Assembly (NCBI RefSeq): GCF_964656455.1
Contig: NC_135717.1
Coordinates: 146,892,308 to 146,956,307 of the forward strand
Reading direction: 5' to 3'
DNA from: Halichoerus grypus
Lineage: Eukaryota; Chordata; Mammalia; Carnivora; Phocidae
Length of the DNA: 64,000 nucleotides
How positions within the stretch are numbered: position 1 is the stretch's first letter; each line of letters starts with the position of its first letter. The notes beneath the pieces were generated by a model, which was not told where the DNA came from, did no database searches, and saw only the letters and a program-made list of their open reading frames with translations. Both the position numbers and the translations under genes were made by a program. Positions 1 through 12,719 of this stretch are shown in pieces.

Positions 1-119
1 ACTGTAGTACCAGAGAGTGCTAAGTAATATGAAAAAAAAATGCAATAGACTAATGAGATAATATTAATAATAAAGTCTGTGAATGAATCTCTGAGGAAGA
101 AATTTTTAAGCAGGGACTT

Positions 120-450
120 AAATGAAATGAGAGCATTGTCTATGCAAATATTTTTATATAAATTATTGCAGGCACAAGGAACAGAAAGTGCAAATGTCTG
201 GAATGAGAAAAGCAAAAAACTGAGATTGGCATAATTAGGTGATGGCAAGAAGGCCTGCATGACTAGAGCAGCGTGGTGGAGAAGGAAGGAAGAGCAGAAG
301 GTGAAAGTAGAGATCCCTGAGTCCACATTATTACATGATTTTGTGGACCCTTTAAGGACTTGACATTTTTGATAAGGGTTACAGGAAACCATTAAAAAAT
401 TCTGAGGAGTGGATCATGATCTGATACATATTTCTAAAATACGATTTAAG
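120..450 (+). repeat. Ancient interspersed repeat, L2-like
   Basis: The order of blocks resembles a common old mammalian repeat: an 'aaggaacagaaagtgcaaa' type block, a 'gtggaccctttaaggactt' block and a 'ggagtggatcatgatctga' block. The same block order recurs at 17270-17600, which supports a shared repeat family. The family name is uncertain and both copies are heavily diverged. Confidence 0.35.
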
Positions 451-1143
451 AAAATTTCAGTTTGGGTACAGAGAAATAGAATTGGCATATTTTCCCCTTA
501 TTTTTTCCCATAAAAATTGTCCAGAAGCAACAAGGGAGACAAGAAATCAAGAAGAAAATTTCCATTTTTGGTGAAACTAGGCAATAGCTAACTCCCCAAA
601 CCACAGAATAGTAGAAATGCTTCTGAAATATAGTGAATATAAAAGCCAGCGTATGAAGCAGAAGGTAAAAAGAAAACTGCAAGGCCAGAAATTTCATAAA
701 GAGCCAATCAAGTCACTTCTCAAACATGAATGCAAACATTCAGGTGTCAAAACCTATCTCATGTTTGCCAAAGCAGGAGTGGGGGGGGTGTCTGTCAGGG
801 GTGGGTGATACTCTGGAATCAGCTCCATTCTAAGAAGCAAAAGAGGTTTTTCTAGATAAGAAATCACATTGAAAAGTCGTATTTGCAAAGAGCAGTCTTC
901 ATGACTGTGTGAAAGGAAGTGAAACTTTTCTTCTATCCCTACTGACCCAGGAGGAGTAAACACTAAATACACTAATGCTCAAAATCTTAGGTATAAATAC
1001 ACCTCCACCTAGACTGAAATACAGCCCTAGCCACTCACCTACGTGACTTTCTTGCCAATTAATGGTTCAGGGTAATTAAACTTTTATGAAAATAAGTAAA
1101 CAAAAATCAACAAACACATAACCTACAAAAAGAATAATATTTA
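451..1143. other. Unique A/T-rich sequence, no gene seen
   Basis: The open frames here (up to 83 codons) overlap on opposite strands, show no recognisable domain and have no exon-like context. A G run at about 780-788 is the only notable simple feature. Confidence 0.5.
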
Positions 1144-1361
1144 GGGGCGCCTGGGTGGCACAGTGGGTTAAGCTTCCACCTCTTGGTTTGTGGCTCAGGT
1201 CATGATCTCAGAATCCTGAGACTGAGCCCTGCATGGGGCTCTGTGCTCAGCAAAAAGTCTGCTTCAGATTCTCTCTCCCTCTCCTTCTGCCCTTCCTGCT
1301 CGTGCTCTCTCTCTCTCTCTAAAATAAATAAATAAATACTAAAAAATAATCTTAAAAAAAG
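1144..1361 (+). mobile_element. Can-SINE (tRNA-Lys-derived), diverged
   Basis: It begins with the 'ggggcgcctgggtggc' head and runs through 'ctcaggtcatgatctcag', a CT-rich stretch and an 'aaataaataaataaat' A-rich tail. Many changes from the other copies suggest an older insertion. No convincing TSD was found. Confidence 0.88.
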
Positions 1362-2689
1362 GTAGGGAAATTAAAGAAAGAGAACAAGAAAAAAAAAATG
1401 GCAGATAAACCACCCTATGAAATTACTGCATCAGAGTATTTAATCTAACATTTTCTATGAATTGTAAAAATTAACAGACAAATATATCAATGAAGTATAA
1501 GTACAAACCAGAATTTTACCATCTTAAAGGAAATGGTAAGACAATGGTAGGAGATGTAATGTGATCCCTTTAAGGCTTAGAAAAGTAGTGGAATGAAATG
1601 ATAAAACTTATCAAAAAGATATGCAGGATAGAAAATGGGCAAAAATAAATAAAGTTTTTAAAAAGGGAGTTGAAGATTATGAAGAAAGTGATAAACATAA
1701 AAAATAAGGAAAAAAACAATCAAAAGGAATATAGAGAAAAGGAAATGGGCAAAAGAAATGTAAAATTTTTGAAAGCTGAAAAAGGATTATGGAGAAAATA
1801 GTAGATGTGAAAGACACATAAAAGGAACCAATATTTGTGTAAGTGCATTCCCACTGAACAAAAATATTGGAGCAAAGCTAATATTTCATAAGACAAAGGG
1901 CTTGAATCTTCATATTAAATGGGAAAAATCACCCCAAACTATCAACAGTGAAGTATACTCTGGTAAATTGACATTAAACACAACATTCTATAAAAGATGC
2001 TATACACAGTCAAGCCAAAAAAAAAAAAAAAAAAAAATCCTTTACATTGGGATTAAGAGGGAAAAAGGCTAATCTTGGAATTCTTATCAAGAGTTTTAAT
2101 TGTGAAAATAAAATGGATTAATAAAATGCTCAACAGAAGGAACTATGATCCAAGGAGTTTATATTGAGTCAAATAATCTTTCAAGAATAAAAATAATAAA
2201 ATATTTTGAATATACAAAAAATATTTCTATGAACTGTTTCTGATATAAGTGCTAGACAGTGAACCCCACCGGACCAAAAGACTATTATAAAAACCTCTGG
2301 GAAAGGAGTGGAGGGGGGTTCTGTGAAAACATATGTTTATCTGTACATGTAAATGTGAGGTTTGCAGGGAAGGAATAGAAGGTATGTGTTGTATGCCTTA
2401 ATGCAGAAATGCCATAAGCACCAAAGTTAGAGGAAAGAGCAATGAAAGCAGGATGTATGCTGACTCCTCACCTTTCTGATAATACCTAACATCAAAAAGA
2501 TAGAACTTACAAACATTTCTCAAATTAGTACATTTAAATTAAATTCTTAAAAGAGAAAGATTTCCACAATGGATTTCAAAAGGATCCTAATTCTTTGTTG
2601 TATATAAGAGATAAACCTGAAGCAAAGTGATTCATAAAGATTTTTACAATGTACAGAGACATAGGCAATTCAAACATAAAAAAAAAAAA
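1362..2689. other. A-rich sequence, no gene seen
   Basis: This is strongly purine and A-rich on the plus strand, with an A run near 2018-2037. Some phrases resemble very old L1 sequence, but not well enough to annotate. No open frame is supported. Confidence 0.4.
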
Positions 2690-2990
2690 AGAATTCACTC
2701 TATCAATAACAAACAAGGGTGAATTCAGGCCAAAAAGCATTCACAGTGACAAATCAGGGCTCTTTATAATATTAAATGATACAAATAATTTGCAGATAAC
2801 ATAGTTATGAATATCAACATATCAAATAAGAGTTTCAACATGTATTAACAAATCTATAGGAAATACAAGGAGAAAAAGAAACACATTAGTAGTGGATATT
2901 TAATTTCACCTTTCTGGACCCTTAACAAATCAAGGAGACACAGAACACTTAAAGATATAAAATAAAATACATACAGTTATAATAAGTGGT
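2690..2990 (+). mobile_element. Ancient L1 ORF2 (endonuclease region) relic
   Basis: Blocks such as 'ctttataatattaaatgat', 'aaatctataggaaatacaagg' and 'aatcaaggagacacagaacac' follow the order of an old L1M/HAL1-type endonuclease coding region. All reading frames are broken. Assignment rests on remembered consensus. Confidence 0.4.
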
Positions 2991-5929
2991 AGGTCTGAGT
3001 CTCAAACATCAACACTGGCTCAAGTCAAGAGACTAATCTCTTGACCAGCATCCTATATTGTGATTCTAGAGTGCCTCTTGGCTGAAGCAGATAAATAGAT
3101 ATTTATATATTTGAAGAGGAGATGGAAAATTTTCTTCTGATTAAAACAAGAAACAAGTGAAAATGAGAGCTGTTAGAGGTTTAAGAAAAAAAAAACTGCT
3201 GAAATAATTTTCTGAAAGAGCAAAAGACTGCAGTAATGAGCAGGTTAGTGTGATTAGCAGTAGTGCTAAGAGCTTATTTCAGGTCAACTGGAATGATACA
3301 GGGTACTGGATGATTCCCAGAATCCAAGAGCAGAAAGTAAGGGCAGCCAGGACCCAGAAAAGCTACTCAGGCTATTACTGTGTCTGCCTCCCAGCTCTAT
3401 AACTGTGGAGTGTCTCACCAGCAGGCCCCCGCCCCCCGAGCTTTATTTCACCGTATTGTTCTCTACAGAGTGCCTTGCTCTGTTCCATTTGCGCATAGCC
3501 CAGTAATGGCTGCCAAATTCCTGCTCTACTTGACTACCCAGTTTAGACACCAAATTAAGACTGATTAGAGTTCCTTATAACTCTACTCTAAATTCCAGGG
3601 AAAGAGAATCTAATTACTATAGTTCAGGTCATAAGGTCATAGTTATCCCACACTAATCTGGTGGGATGCAGGGCAGAATCAGGTAATTAAAAAAAAATTG
3701 GCTGAAATTGAGGAACTCCAGAAGTCTACTGTAAGTATCAGTCCCATTTTGCATGTGGTAATTTAAGATATTTATTCAAGTTCAATTTAAAAATTATACC
3801 CAAAGTTTTCTTCATATGTCCATGCCCTCAATCTGTTTAAATGTTGTCTATGTAGCAAAAGCTAAGAGAAAATATTTTTTTTTTACCCAAAACAGTTCAT
3901 CACATTTTTAATCCATGGAGATGTAAGTATCATAATGAAGAGAATCCAACAGACATAGTGTTTTGTGGGTGGTGGGCATGTGTCAGAATGGGATAGTTCA
4001 TGAGAGTATGTGTGGTTTTCCTTAGGCTGATGTATTACAACATTTCTAGATTGCTTCTGGGAATCAGCAACTGAGTTAAATTGAAATAGAGTGGGAAGAG
4101 TGGATGTTCTGCCAAACCTCAAGTAAAATGTTAACATTGTGGTTTTATAATTTTAGCCAACGTCTATTTTTTTCTAAAATATAAAGCACAATACAATTAC
4201 TATTTTATTTCAAAAAGAATGATTCTAAAGTCAAATAAAGAAACTCTTTAATTATGTTACTAATCCTCTATATTTCTAAAATAACAGAGTGTGGTACTTA
4301 ATTTTTAGAAAAGAAGTTCACATTATAATAGACACAGCAAATTTTAATGATATCATTTATAGAATTAAAATATTTTACTGTAATAAATTAGAAGATACAG
4401 ACATTTATTTTGTTTATAGGAAAACTGCTTGAGTATGGCACCCTTTCCCAAAATAATCTCAATTGAACCAAGTAAAGTCTGGGCCACATTTGCAGCAAAA
4501 ATGGCCTAGATTGGTTTTATAGCACCTGTAAGAATAATGATGGAAAACAGAGCATTTAATTAGATCCAAATTCTCTGTATTCCTGGTGCAACAGTGTGCA
4601 TTATAAAATGGGAAACCATCTGAATTCTCTTTAAAAATGTGGGCACTATTTTCTCCTTTATATTTTCTTGAATATGTGTTTGAATATGTGTTTGTTTGTT
4701 TTTGTTTTATCTTAATAAACAAAGTTTCTATTGGATATTGAACTTGAAACTACCAGGTCAGGATCAAAGGAAAGAAGTCATGACAAGGCTTGTTGACCTA
4801 GATGGAGCTGAAGATGTAGCATTGGATGAAACTACCCAGGCTGAGTAAAAATAAGAAAAAAAAATAGTAATAAAACCTAGAGGAATGTATACTGAAAAGA
4901 TGCACAGAAGAAAAGTATCTTGGAAAGATGTGCATTTCTCACACTTAAACTAAGAGAAAGAAAGTGTTGCAGTAAATTGTTTCATTTTCTGATATACTGT
5001 GTGTGGAAGGGGAAAAAATCCATTTAAAAGTCAAAATTTGCTTCATATCCAAGTTACCTATTTTGAAATAAGAATATGAATATTGTCATGGTTCCATGTC
5101 AGCTAATATCAAATAAATGAAGTAGAAAAATCATCAAGTATAAACCTCATAAAAAGGTTTACAAGCTGTCTGGGATATTAGTCAATTTAGAAAAAGATAG
5201 GAACCATTGAGATAAAAAGGCTCACTCATAGGTGGCCCCAGTCACCCATATGATTTGAAAATTAACACCTACACTGTTTACAGTAAGTTAGCAAACCCTA
5301 AATATCAAAACTTACCACAGTTTTCATATGGTAATTCCTAGAAGCAGGTAAGATTAAGCATTGAAAATTTCTAGAAATAGGAAAAAATGCATTTTAAGTA
5401 GAAAGCCTGTTACAAACAAAAAGGGCACAATAAAGCTCATTATCTGCAGATTTTATATTTCCATAATAGTTGATTCAATAAGAAAACATCAATACTTTTC
5501 AAAAACTTTTTTTTTCTATTTTAAACAGCAATCAAAAAATTAACTACTTCATGTATTTGTCATTTTATTTCTATTTAGAGATATGTTTTACAGTAAAGTG
5601 AGTAAGATTATTTATATTTAAGATTATTTCCATTTAATATATTTGTATTATATCATTTATAAGTAACCTTAAGCTTATCAGGATAGAATATATCATTATG
5701 CATCACCTTAACATACACGTCCATAAACAAACTTTTTTTGATTAGTTAGCTTTGCTTCATTCTTAGTTTTAAAAAAGCAGTTTTACAAACCTCAATGTAG
5801 AGTAAATTAATTTGAACATTAGTTTCCAAGCATATATTCATTCTGTGAATAGAGTCTAGAAAAAATAAACACAATCTTCACTCTTTAAGAGTGAACAACT
5901 ATAAAAAGTAAACTCAGAAACAATCCATA
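2991..5929. other. Unique A/T-rich sequence, no gene seen
   Basis: No clear repeat family or exon is recognised. A short tandem doubling, 'ttgaatatgtgt' twice, lies at about 4669-4692. Open frames at 3380-3568, 3883-4137 and 4459-4722 are short and lack similarity to anything I know. Confidence 0.45.
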
Positions 5930-6336
5930 CATACATTTACTAGTTAATGGAGAAATAAAATTTGGTAGGTCCAAAGAATGAGATACTAACTGGCAATGAA
6001 AAGGTACTACAACATGGATAAACCTCAAACACAGTATGCTCCATGAAAGAAGCCAGACATAGTACATATTGTATGATTCCATTTATATGAAATGTCCAGA
6101 AAAGGCAAATATAGAGAGACAGAAAGTAGATTAGTGGTTGACTTGAGTCAGGATGAAAAATGAGAGTGACTCTAAATAGACACAAGATTTCTCTTTGCGG
6201 TGATGGAAAGGTTCTAAAATTCAGTTGTGGGGAGAGTTGCACAAACAGTAAATGTGCTAAAAGTCACTAACAATATACACTTAGAACTGATGAATTTTAT
6301 GGTATGTAAATTATACCTCAAATAAAGCTGTTTAAA
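5930..6336 (+). mobile_element. L1 3'-end fragment (old L1M-like)
   Basis: The order 'gcaatgaaaaggtactacaa', 'atggataaacctcaaaca', 'tgtatgattccatttatatg' and 'gatgaattttatggtatgtaa' matches the ORF2 C-terminus and 3' UTR of older mammalian L1 elements. It ends in 'ttatacctcaaataaagctg'. The same region is present in the L1 copy at 21700-22020. It is 5'-truncated and non-coding. Confidence 0.6.
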
Positions 6337-6512
6337 GGGGGTGTTTGATATATAAGCATGTATGCTTACCAGAGATTAAAATAAAAAGGAAAATACCCTC
6401 TGCCGAAGAAAGTAACCTCATAGGAAAACACAACTCTCAATTTTCAGTTGGTGTTAATTTGTAAAAGTACCAAATGTGATGCAAAATAGTAGTTTTAAAA
6501 TAATATGAAAGA

Positions 6513-6711
6513 CGGGGCACCTGGGTGGCTCAGTCGGTTAAGCTTCTCTGCCTTTGGCAGATCATGATCCTGAGATCCTGGGATCGAGCCCCAAGTCCTC
6601 TGGCTCCCTGCTCAGCAGAGAGTCTGCTTGTCCCTCTCCCTCTGCCCCTCCCCACTGCTTGTGTGCTTTCTCTCTCTCTCAAGTAAATAAATTCTTTTTT
6701 TTTTTTTTTTA
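6513..6711 (+). mobile_element. Can-SINE
   Basis: It has the canonical head 'ggggcacctgggtggctca', the 'gatcatgatcctgagatcc' body and a CT-rich stretch. It ends in 'aagtaaataaattc' followed by a T run at about 6695-6710, where an A-rich tail would be expected. That T run is unusual for a plus-strand copy. Confidence 0.88.
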
Positions 6712-7659
6712 AAAGATGGGGAAAATTGTTAAAAAAATAAAATACATGAAAGATTACTTGAAGTTCAGAAGAGATTGAATACGGCCACCCACCAGTGAAA
6801 ATGAAGGGTGGTCCCAAGTACCAGCAAGGTACCACATGCAAAACATTTATCTAATGATAATTTAACATGCATTTAATTATACAGTCTATATATCCTTCTA
6901 AGCCTCTAAAAGCAGCTCCTAAATAACTACTAAACTTTGCCATCCTTTAATCCTATAGTTCTTTCAATTATAAAACATTTTGAAGGGCTGAATATTTCAA
7001 ATCAACAGTTAAATATAATGCAATATCAAAATTTTCTAAGACTTTAAAAGTTTGATATATGTCCATGCAAGCCATTAAAATTCCATTCAATCAAAGGAGC
7101 ATTATACTTTCCCCCTGCTTTTCTCATTTTATTGCAACAAAAAATATCAAGTGCATTTATAACTTAGAAGTGGTTTCAGTGACCCAGAGCAAAAGACTAA
7201 GGGCTGCAATAATTATTTTGACATTAATAATGTTTTCGAGGCACAAGTGTTTTGTTCTTTTGTCTGTTTGTTTTATAATTGCTGTTGCTTCTCCCGGAGA
7301 AAGAAAATTGATCATTCACTTGTCTGAATTCTGACTTGTCTCTTATATTACAGAGTTTGAAAAAAAACCTTAAGGTAACATTTCAAGAGCATCCTCACAA
7401 TAACGTCACTATTTTTGTTTCTCTTATCTCAAGACAGAAATACTAGATAAAATTAAAAAGAATGACAAAGCATGTATTTCATACTTATCCATGATTCTTT
7501 TTACTGCATCTATGTAGTAAAAAAAAAAATGTACAGAAATATATACCTTAGAAATGATCCTTTAATAAGCAATAAAAATGGTTTATTGCTGGATTTTGCC
7601 TCATGAATGTATAAAGTAAAATTCTATTATATAGTGTATGTACACATACATGTCTATGT
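6712..7659. other. Unique A/T-rich sequence, no gene seen
   Basis: A 91-codon frame at 7059-7334 has no recognisable domain. Nothing else stands out. Confidence 0.45.
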
Positions 7660-7975
7660 TTATATCTCTGCTGGGCTGCCAATCAGTGGCCAGATCTGCC
7701 TGTCCATGTTAGAGCATGGGTCTGAGGCTCACTGTCTTTTCCTCGTCTCTTCATCAATTTCTCTGCTGTCTGTATCTGCTTGCCTGTGCTTATCTGCCTG
7801 CCTACTCATCCACATCTCTCTGTAGTATGTTTCTGGCTGGTTGTCAGTTAGCCTGTCCCTGTGTATTGGTCCGTCCATCCCTGCCCCATTGTCAGTTCCG
7901 ATCTGTCATTCTTTCTCCACATTTACTTGTCAGCCTGCCCCTGCTTGCATACCTGTTGGTCTATATATATATCAG
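7660..7975 (+). repeat. Degenerate CTGYC-rich pyrimidine tract
   Basis: Roughly 300 bases rich in short variants of 'ctgcc', 'ctgtc' and 'cctgt' ('tgcttgcctgtgcttatctg', 'cagcctgcccctgcttgc'), bordered on the right by 'tatatatata'. This low-complexity content explains three overlapping plus-strand frames (7607-7825, 7716-8000, 7841-8041) that encode Cys/Ser/Leu-rich peptides. I read it as a decayed simple repeat, not a gene. Confidence 0.5.
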
Positions 7976-9852
7976 TATGCAGGTACATTCCTGTCTATGA
8001 TTCTATGTGTACCTAGGTGCAGATTAAAATATTTCCTTTAGTCCAGATTTAGTCTGTACTCTATCCCATGAACTATGTGGGTGTTGACCAAAGGTTTGGA
8101 GATAGCTAGAAGGGGTTTCAAAATGAAAACGAGAGTAGTAACTAAAGCCAAATACAACTGTTCTCAGAGTCAAAGGAGAATATATAAGAACTTAAACACT
8201 TCAGAGAATTGTTTTTATGGGAATATCCCAGTTCTCAGCATTATTCTTGAGATCCAGTCTACTCCCACCCCTGTTGACAACCTAAAAATAATTTTCTTCT
8301 TTGGCAATGCAGACCTTCATCCCTTCATGTAAATTCCACCAATTCTCATAAAGATTTTCCCTTTCCTAAAATATTCCCATGTTTTACCCCACAAGAATAA
8401 TCTGAAGGAGAAAAAACAAAATTCCTGGCAGAACATTTTCTAAAGCTTAAGTTATTTTGTAAGTAAGAGGAGGGTGAGAGAGAATTGCAAGATAACCCAG
8501 GGTGGTTTTTAATGCTCTAATTCCCATATATTTCAAGGTCCACTTGCTGGCGAAGACAGAAGATGAATCTCAATATCCTGCCTGTGAACTAAAGATCTGC
8601 CTTTCAAATCTCCCAGGTGATTCGTGGAAAAAAACACAAACGGACAGGGCACACACAGACATGCACACAAATGCCTTCGCACACAGATTCACATGGCTAC
8701 TCACGTACTTCTTAAAAAAATTTAGAGTAAATATAAATTCATATTAAAGATAAACAATTCCAGAACAATAGAATGCCCATAGTTATCCACTGTCCCAATA
8801 AATATAACCAAAGAAAGTTTACTTTGGTTTTGCTCTACAATGTCCAGGGACCTAACAGAACCTAAAATAACAAGACCCATTGCAATAATTTTCTAAGCAG
8901 TAATAGTGCTTTGTTAAGGTTCTACATATACACAGGCATATATTTTAATTACTAGACATTATAATTCAAAGCTGAAACTATTAAAACCACTTTACTTTGA
9001 TAGATTTTGGCAGGTGACGGACAACCTTCTACTTTATGATGATTATATTTCTTATATTAGATGTGGATATCGGACAATATCACAAGAATTTTTGTGTGCT
9101 AATGAAGTGACAGAAGAGTAATTTATGAAGTAGGTCAAATGTACTTATACCGCATGGTAGTAGTGGCCTATTTTTTCCTTTCAAAGATGTTCTACCAAAT
9201 TCAGATATAGCTAGAAAATATGATTCAGTTCTACAGAAATACTGAAGGCATATCAGATGTATTGATGAAATTAAAAAGGATAATCCAGGAATTCACACAA
9301 CACACAACATACGCTTCTTAGAATTAAAGCAGAATTGCCACCTGGCAAAGTTTTCGTTTGAACAGGTTGTCCTTTGAACACATTCAAACTGAGTACCTGT
9401 TGATTCCATGAAAATAACTAGAAATAATACAGTAGTCAGTTTGGTTATTCATTGTTTCCCCATATAATATGAATTATTAAACTAAGCATTAACTTACTTA
9501 CATGCAAAATTAAATGTGAAATTCCTGTGAGCTTCAAAATTATACCATTTTGTTCTTTAGGTTTCCTTTGATAAACCTAACCTCTTTAACCATACTCATT
9601 CACCATATGATATTTTGAAGACAAAAAAAGTCTTTAAAAGATAATTCACGAACTCCATAAGAAAAGACAAACAGAAATTGCATAATTAACTAAAAAAACA
9701 TCATGCCTACTACATTCACATAAAAATATGGGATTGAAATAAGCGCTGCATCATTTCCCTTCTCTTTCACCTGAATTGCTGTTTGACATGTATTTTTAAA
9801 CATTTTCACAGCTGTTCTTACAGTAAACATAAAACTCTGCCATGATCAGAGA
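7976..9852. other. Unique sequence, no gene seen
   Basis: No family or exon recognised. Frames at 8075-8332 and 8502-8747 are short and featureless. Confidence 0.45.
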
Positions 9853-10115
9853 GCCATTACAGTATAGTGGTTAAATGCAAGACTCTGAGCTGAAGATTCT
9901 CTATCCAAACCTTGGTTAAACACTAAGCTACTTATGCCAAATAACCACGGGCAATTGCTTTATCTCTCTCTGTCTCGATTTCCACATCAGAGAAATGATT
10001 ATAACAGCAGCTACCTTGCAAGGCTATTGGTAGGATTAACATGAGAAAATATATGTTGTGTTTAGAATAGTCTTTAGCACACAGAATGTACTCGACAAAT
10101 GCAAAATGTTATTAT
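9853..10115 (+). mobile_element. MIR SINE
   Basis: The sequence follows the MIR consensus order: 'acagtatagtggttaaatgc', 'aagactctgagctgaag', 'gggcaattgctttatctctc', 'cacatcagagaaatgatt', 'gtaggattaacatgagaaaa', 'agcacacagaatgtactcga'. It is nearly full length and diverged, as expected for a shared mammalian element. Confidence 0.75.
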
Positions 10116-10357
10116 TAATATTTATCAGATGACATTCTAACTTTACGGCTTTAAAGGGTCCATTAAGAGTGAAAGTAATATGCTCTATAGATATCCACAT
10201 CAAATTGAGGAATTTGGAAGGATTTTGGCAGAAGAAAAGGATAAAGTTATATTTTTAGGCTAAAAATCAGTGGTTATCTGCAAAGTAGACTATCTTGAAC
10301 ATGGAAGTTTAGGGTTTATATTTGGCCCAAACTTTGGAAGATCTTTCTGTTCTAGAA

Positions 10358-10948
10358 TAAGGGTTGGAAAACTATGCTCATGACCAAATATGGCCCCTAA
10401 AAGCATTTGTTTTCTTGTTTTTGTTTCACATTTTTAAAAGGGTGAATAAGGACAAAGAGGGAAGAATGAGGAGGAATATGTGACAGAGAGCTTATGGAGC
10501 CCCAAAATCTAAAATGTTTACTCTATTAGTTTTCTAGGGCTTTTGGAACAAAGTAGCACAGACTGGGTGGCATAAACAACAGAATTTTTTTGTCCTCACA
10601 ATTCTGGAGGCTAGAAGCTGAGATCAAAGTATCAGGAGAGTTGGTTTCTTTTGAGGCCTAGTTCTTGGCTTAATAGCTGCCTTTTCCTGGTGTCTTTACA
10701 TGGTCTTCCCTCCGTACGTGTCTGTGTCTGTTTCCTCTTCTTATAGGGACATCAGTCATACTGGGTTAGGATTTACCTTAATGACCTCATTTTAATTTAA
10801 TCACTTCTTTAAGAAACGCTGTCTTCAAATACACTCACATTGTGAGGTACTAGGAGTTAGAACGTTAGCATATGAATTTTACGGAGAGACAGTTCAGCCC
10901 CTAACTTTTATTAGTTGGCCGTTCACAGAAAAAGTTTACTAGCCTGTG
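10358..10948. mobile_element. hAT-type non-autonomous DNA transposon fossil, split by an LTR
   Basis: The left end, 'agggttggaaaactatgctc', and right end, 'agaaaaagtttactagcct', are diverged inverted repeats of the 'ggttggcaaact...agtttgccaacc' class. The flanks hold an 8-bp target duplication with one mismatch (ttctagaa at 10350-10357, ttctggaa at 10949-10956). Internal 'caaatatggcccctaaaag' and 'ccccaaaatctaaaatgttt' fit this family. An MLT1-type LTR occupies 10523-10905. Family name uncertain. Confidence 0.6.
10523..10905 (-). mobile_element. MLT1-type MaLR solo LTR, antisense
   Basis: On the minus strand it reads as an MLT1A-like LTR. On the plus strand the order is 'ctattagttttctagggct', 'cacagactgggtggcataaa', 'ctcacaattctggaggctag', 'acatggtcttccctccg', 'ttaatgacctcattttaa', 'cacattgtgaggtactagg' and 'atatgaattttacggagag'. 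No internal retroviral-like coding sequence adjoins it, so it is a solo LTR. It interrupts the hAT fossil and is therefore younger than it. Confidence 0.75.
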
Positions 10949-11299
10949 TTCTGGAAGCCGAGGAGGTTATACACGACATGTGAAACAGTATCTTTGTGTC
11001 TCTTTTAATATGTGTTTGTCAGTACAAATGGAGACGCAAGGGGAGACTCACTAAGCTCTGAGAGATCTGTTTTCCCATTAAGATATGCTGAGGGAAAAGC
11101 ACCTCAAGGAGTTGGTAGCTAAGCTGTTTAAAGGTGAGGTCAAAGGGGCAGGGCTGACTTAACGAAAATAAGAGGAAGCCATAGGCAGAGAAGAATGTAG
11201 GTGAACACATATCTGGGTCCCCCAAAGGGGGTCAGATAATCACACTGAATAACAGGAAGCCCAATATCAGGGACAGGCGTGAAGATGGTGATGTTGTGA

Positions 11300-11485
11300 T
11301 AGCTATACCAACACTCAGTACCATTTTTTAGTATTTACCTCAACAAGCCCCTATAGCTGATTTTATGATATTTTGTCACTCATTCCACACATATGAATAT
11401 TATTATTACCCTCCCACACACATTTATAGATTAGAAACTGAGTTGGAATTAGAACACAGGTTCTAATCTCCTTAGGTACTGAGTC
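11300..11485 (-). mobile_element. Possible MIR fragment, antisense
   Basis: 'tattattattaccctcccac', 'tagattagaaactgagttgg' and 'gaacacaggttctaatctcc' follow the antisense MIR order (Pu/Py blocks for 'attattatcccc', 'agatgaggaaactgag', 'gaacccaggcagtctg'). It is strongly diverged. Confidence 0.4.
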
Positions 11486-11645
11486 AAAATATCCAAAGTT
11501 TGGAATCAAATAGCAATAGAACAAGAAATTCAAGGGTCTTGTAGAGAATGAAGTCAGATGCTTAAACCTTCACTTTATTGGTGATAGGTCGATTCACTGA
11601 TTTTAAGACAGGATTGGCACTGACGACAGATACGGACTCAAAAGC

Positions 11646-11690
11646 AAAGAAAAGAAAAGAAAAGAGAAAAGAAAAGAAAAGAAAGAAAAG
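11646..11690 (+). repeat. (AAAAG)n microsatellite
   Basis: About 45 bases of 'aaaag' repeats with a few interruptions. Confidence 0.85.
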
Positions 11691-12719
11691 CTTTTCAGCA
11701 GGTACTTGCTTTCATGTCCACATTTTGATCTAGTCATAATGTACAAGATAATTTCCTATAACACACTTCCAAATAATTACTGGGTGGTTCCCTTTTATAA
11801 AGAGGACATTTGTACATCTGTTTCCAAATTCCAATAAAAGATATATGAAAGACATGTATGATGATTAATTTACTTCCCAGTATAACTCACAATATTGAAG
11901 TAGGTTTTCTGTATATGCTTATTAACTCAATACGAAATGTATCCGAGAAATTCAGACTCAGAATTTTTCAGCAGTCTTGTGACCTAAAGAAAGCAGCTTC
12001 TAGCTTGGATTTGCATACTATTTTTGTAAAGATTCAAACTCACAGTTAAGGTCAACATCTGGCTGGATTGAACATTCATATTTAACAGTTTCACTCTCAT
12101 TAAAAAATGTTTATCATTTTTTCAAAGCAAAACTGTCTTTTGTTTTAATAAAAGTATTCATATATTTGCTTTGTTCCTTGAGGGGGTGGTTTGTATGCTT
12201 AAACTACTCTGTGCAGTTAGAATTTGAGGCCATCTCACTAGACAAGCCACTGTAGCAAAATAAAATGCAAACAAGAAGGGCAAAGGGAGCAACAAAATGA
12301 GCAAGAGGATTTACTGGCTTGTCTTCTATTTCCATATCTTTTGGGAGAAGGGAAAAATGGGAATATGAGATATAGTTCTATCTGCTTTCTCTGGTAAGGT
12401 ATGGTTGAAAATTTAGCTGTTTGATAGCCATAGAGAATATGCCAACCTGTTTCTCAAGCTAATCTTAATTTTTAATTTTATCTATGTATAGAGTACTTCT
12501 CTAGAGTACTCTAGTGCTGGGCAATAACTACATGATCAATAGATTATTTTTATCACTAAGACCTTTAAACAATGGATCTATGATAATATACATATACACA
12601 TACACACATATTCATACACACACATGCATCATTGAAGAAAGATGAGTCAAGGTGGTTTCAGTTGGTACATTCTGTATGTGAGACTCTATGATATAATGCA
12701 TTCAGAAATAATACTGTTT
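11691..12719. other. Unique A/T-rich sequence, no gene seen
   Basis: No repeat family or exon recognised. A short 'acatacacatacacacat' stretch lies at about 12590-12625. Confidence 0.45.

Noticed and set aside
1144..1361. Can-SINE heads as real tRNA genes
   Set aside because: They are tRNA-Lys-derived but lack an intact cloverleaf and are followed by the SINE body and A tail.
5940..6242. 100-codon minus frame
   Set aside because: Antisense of an L1 3' end.
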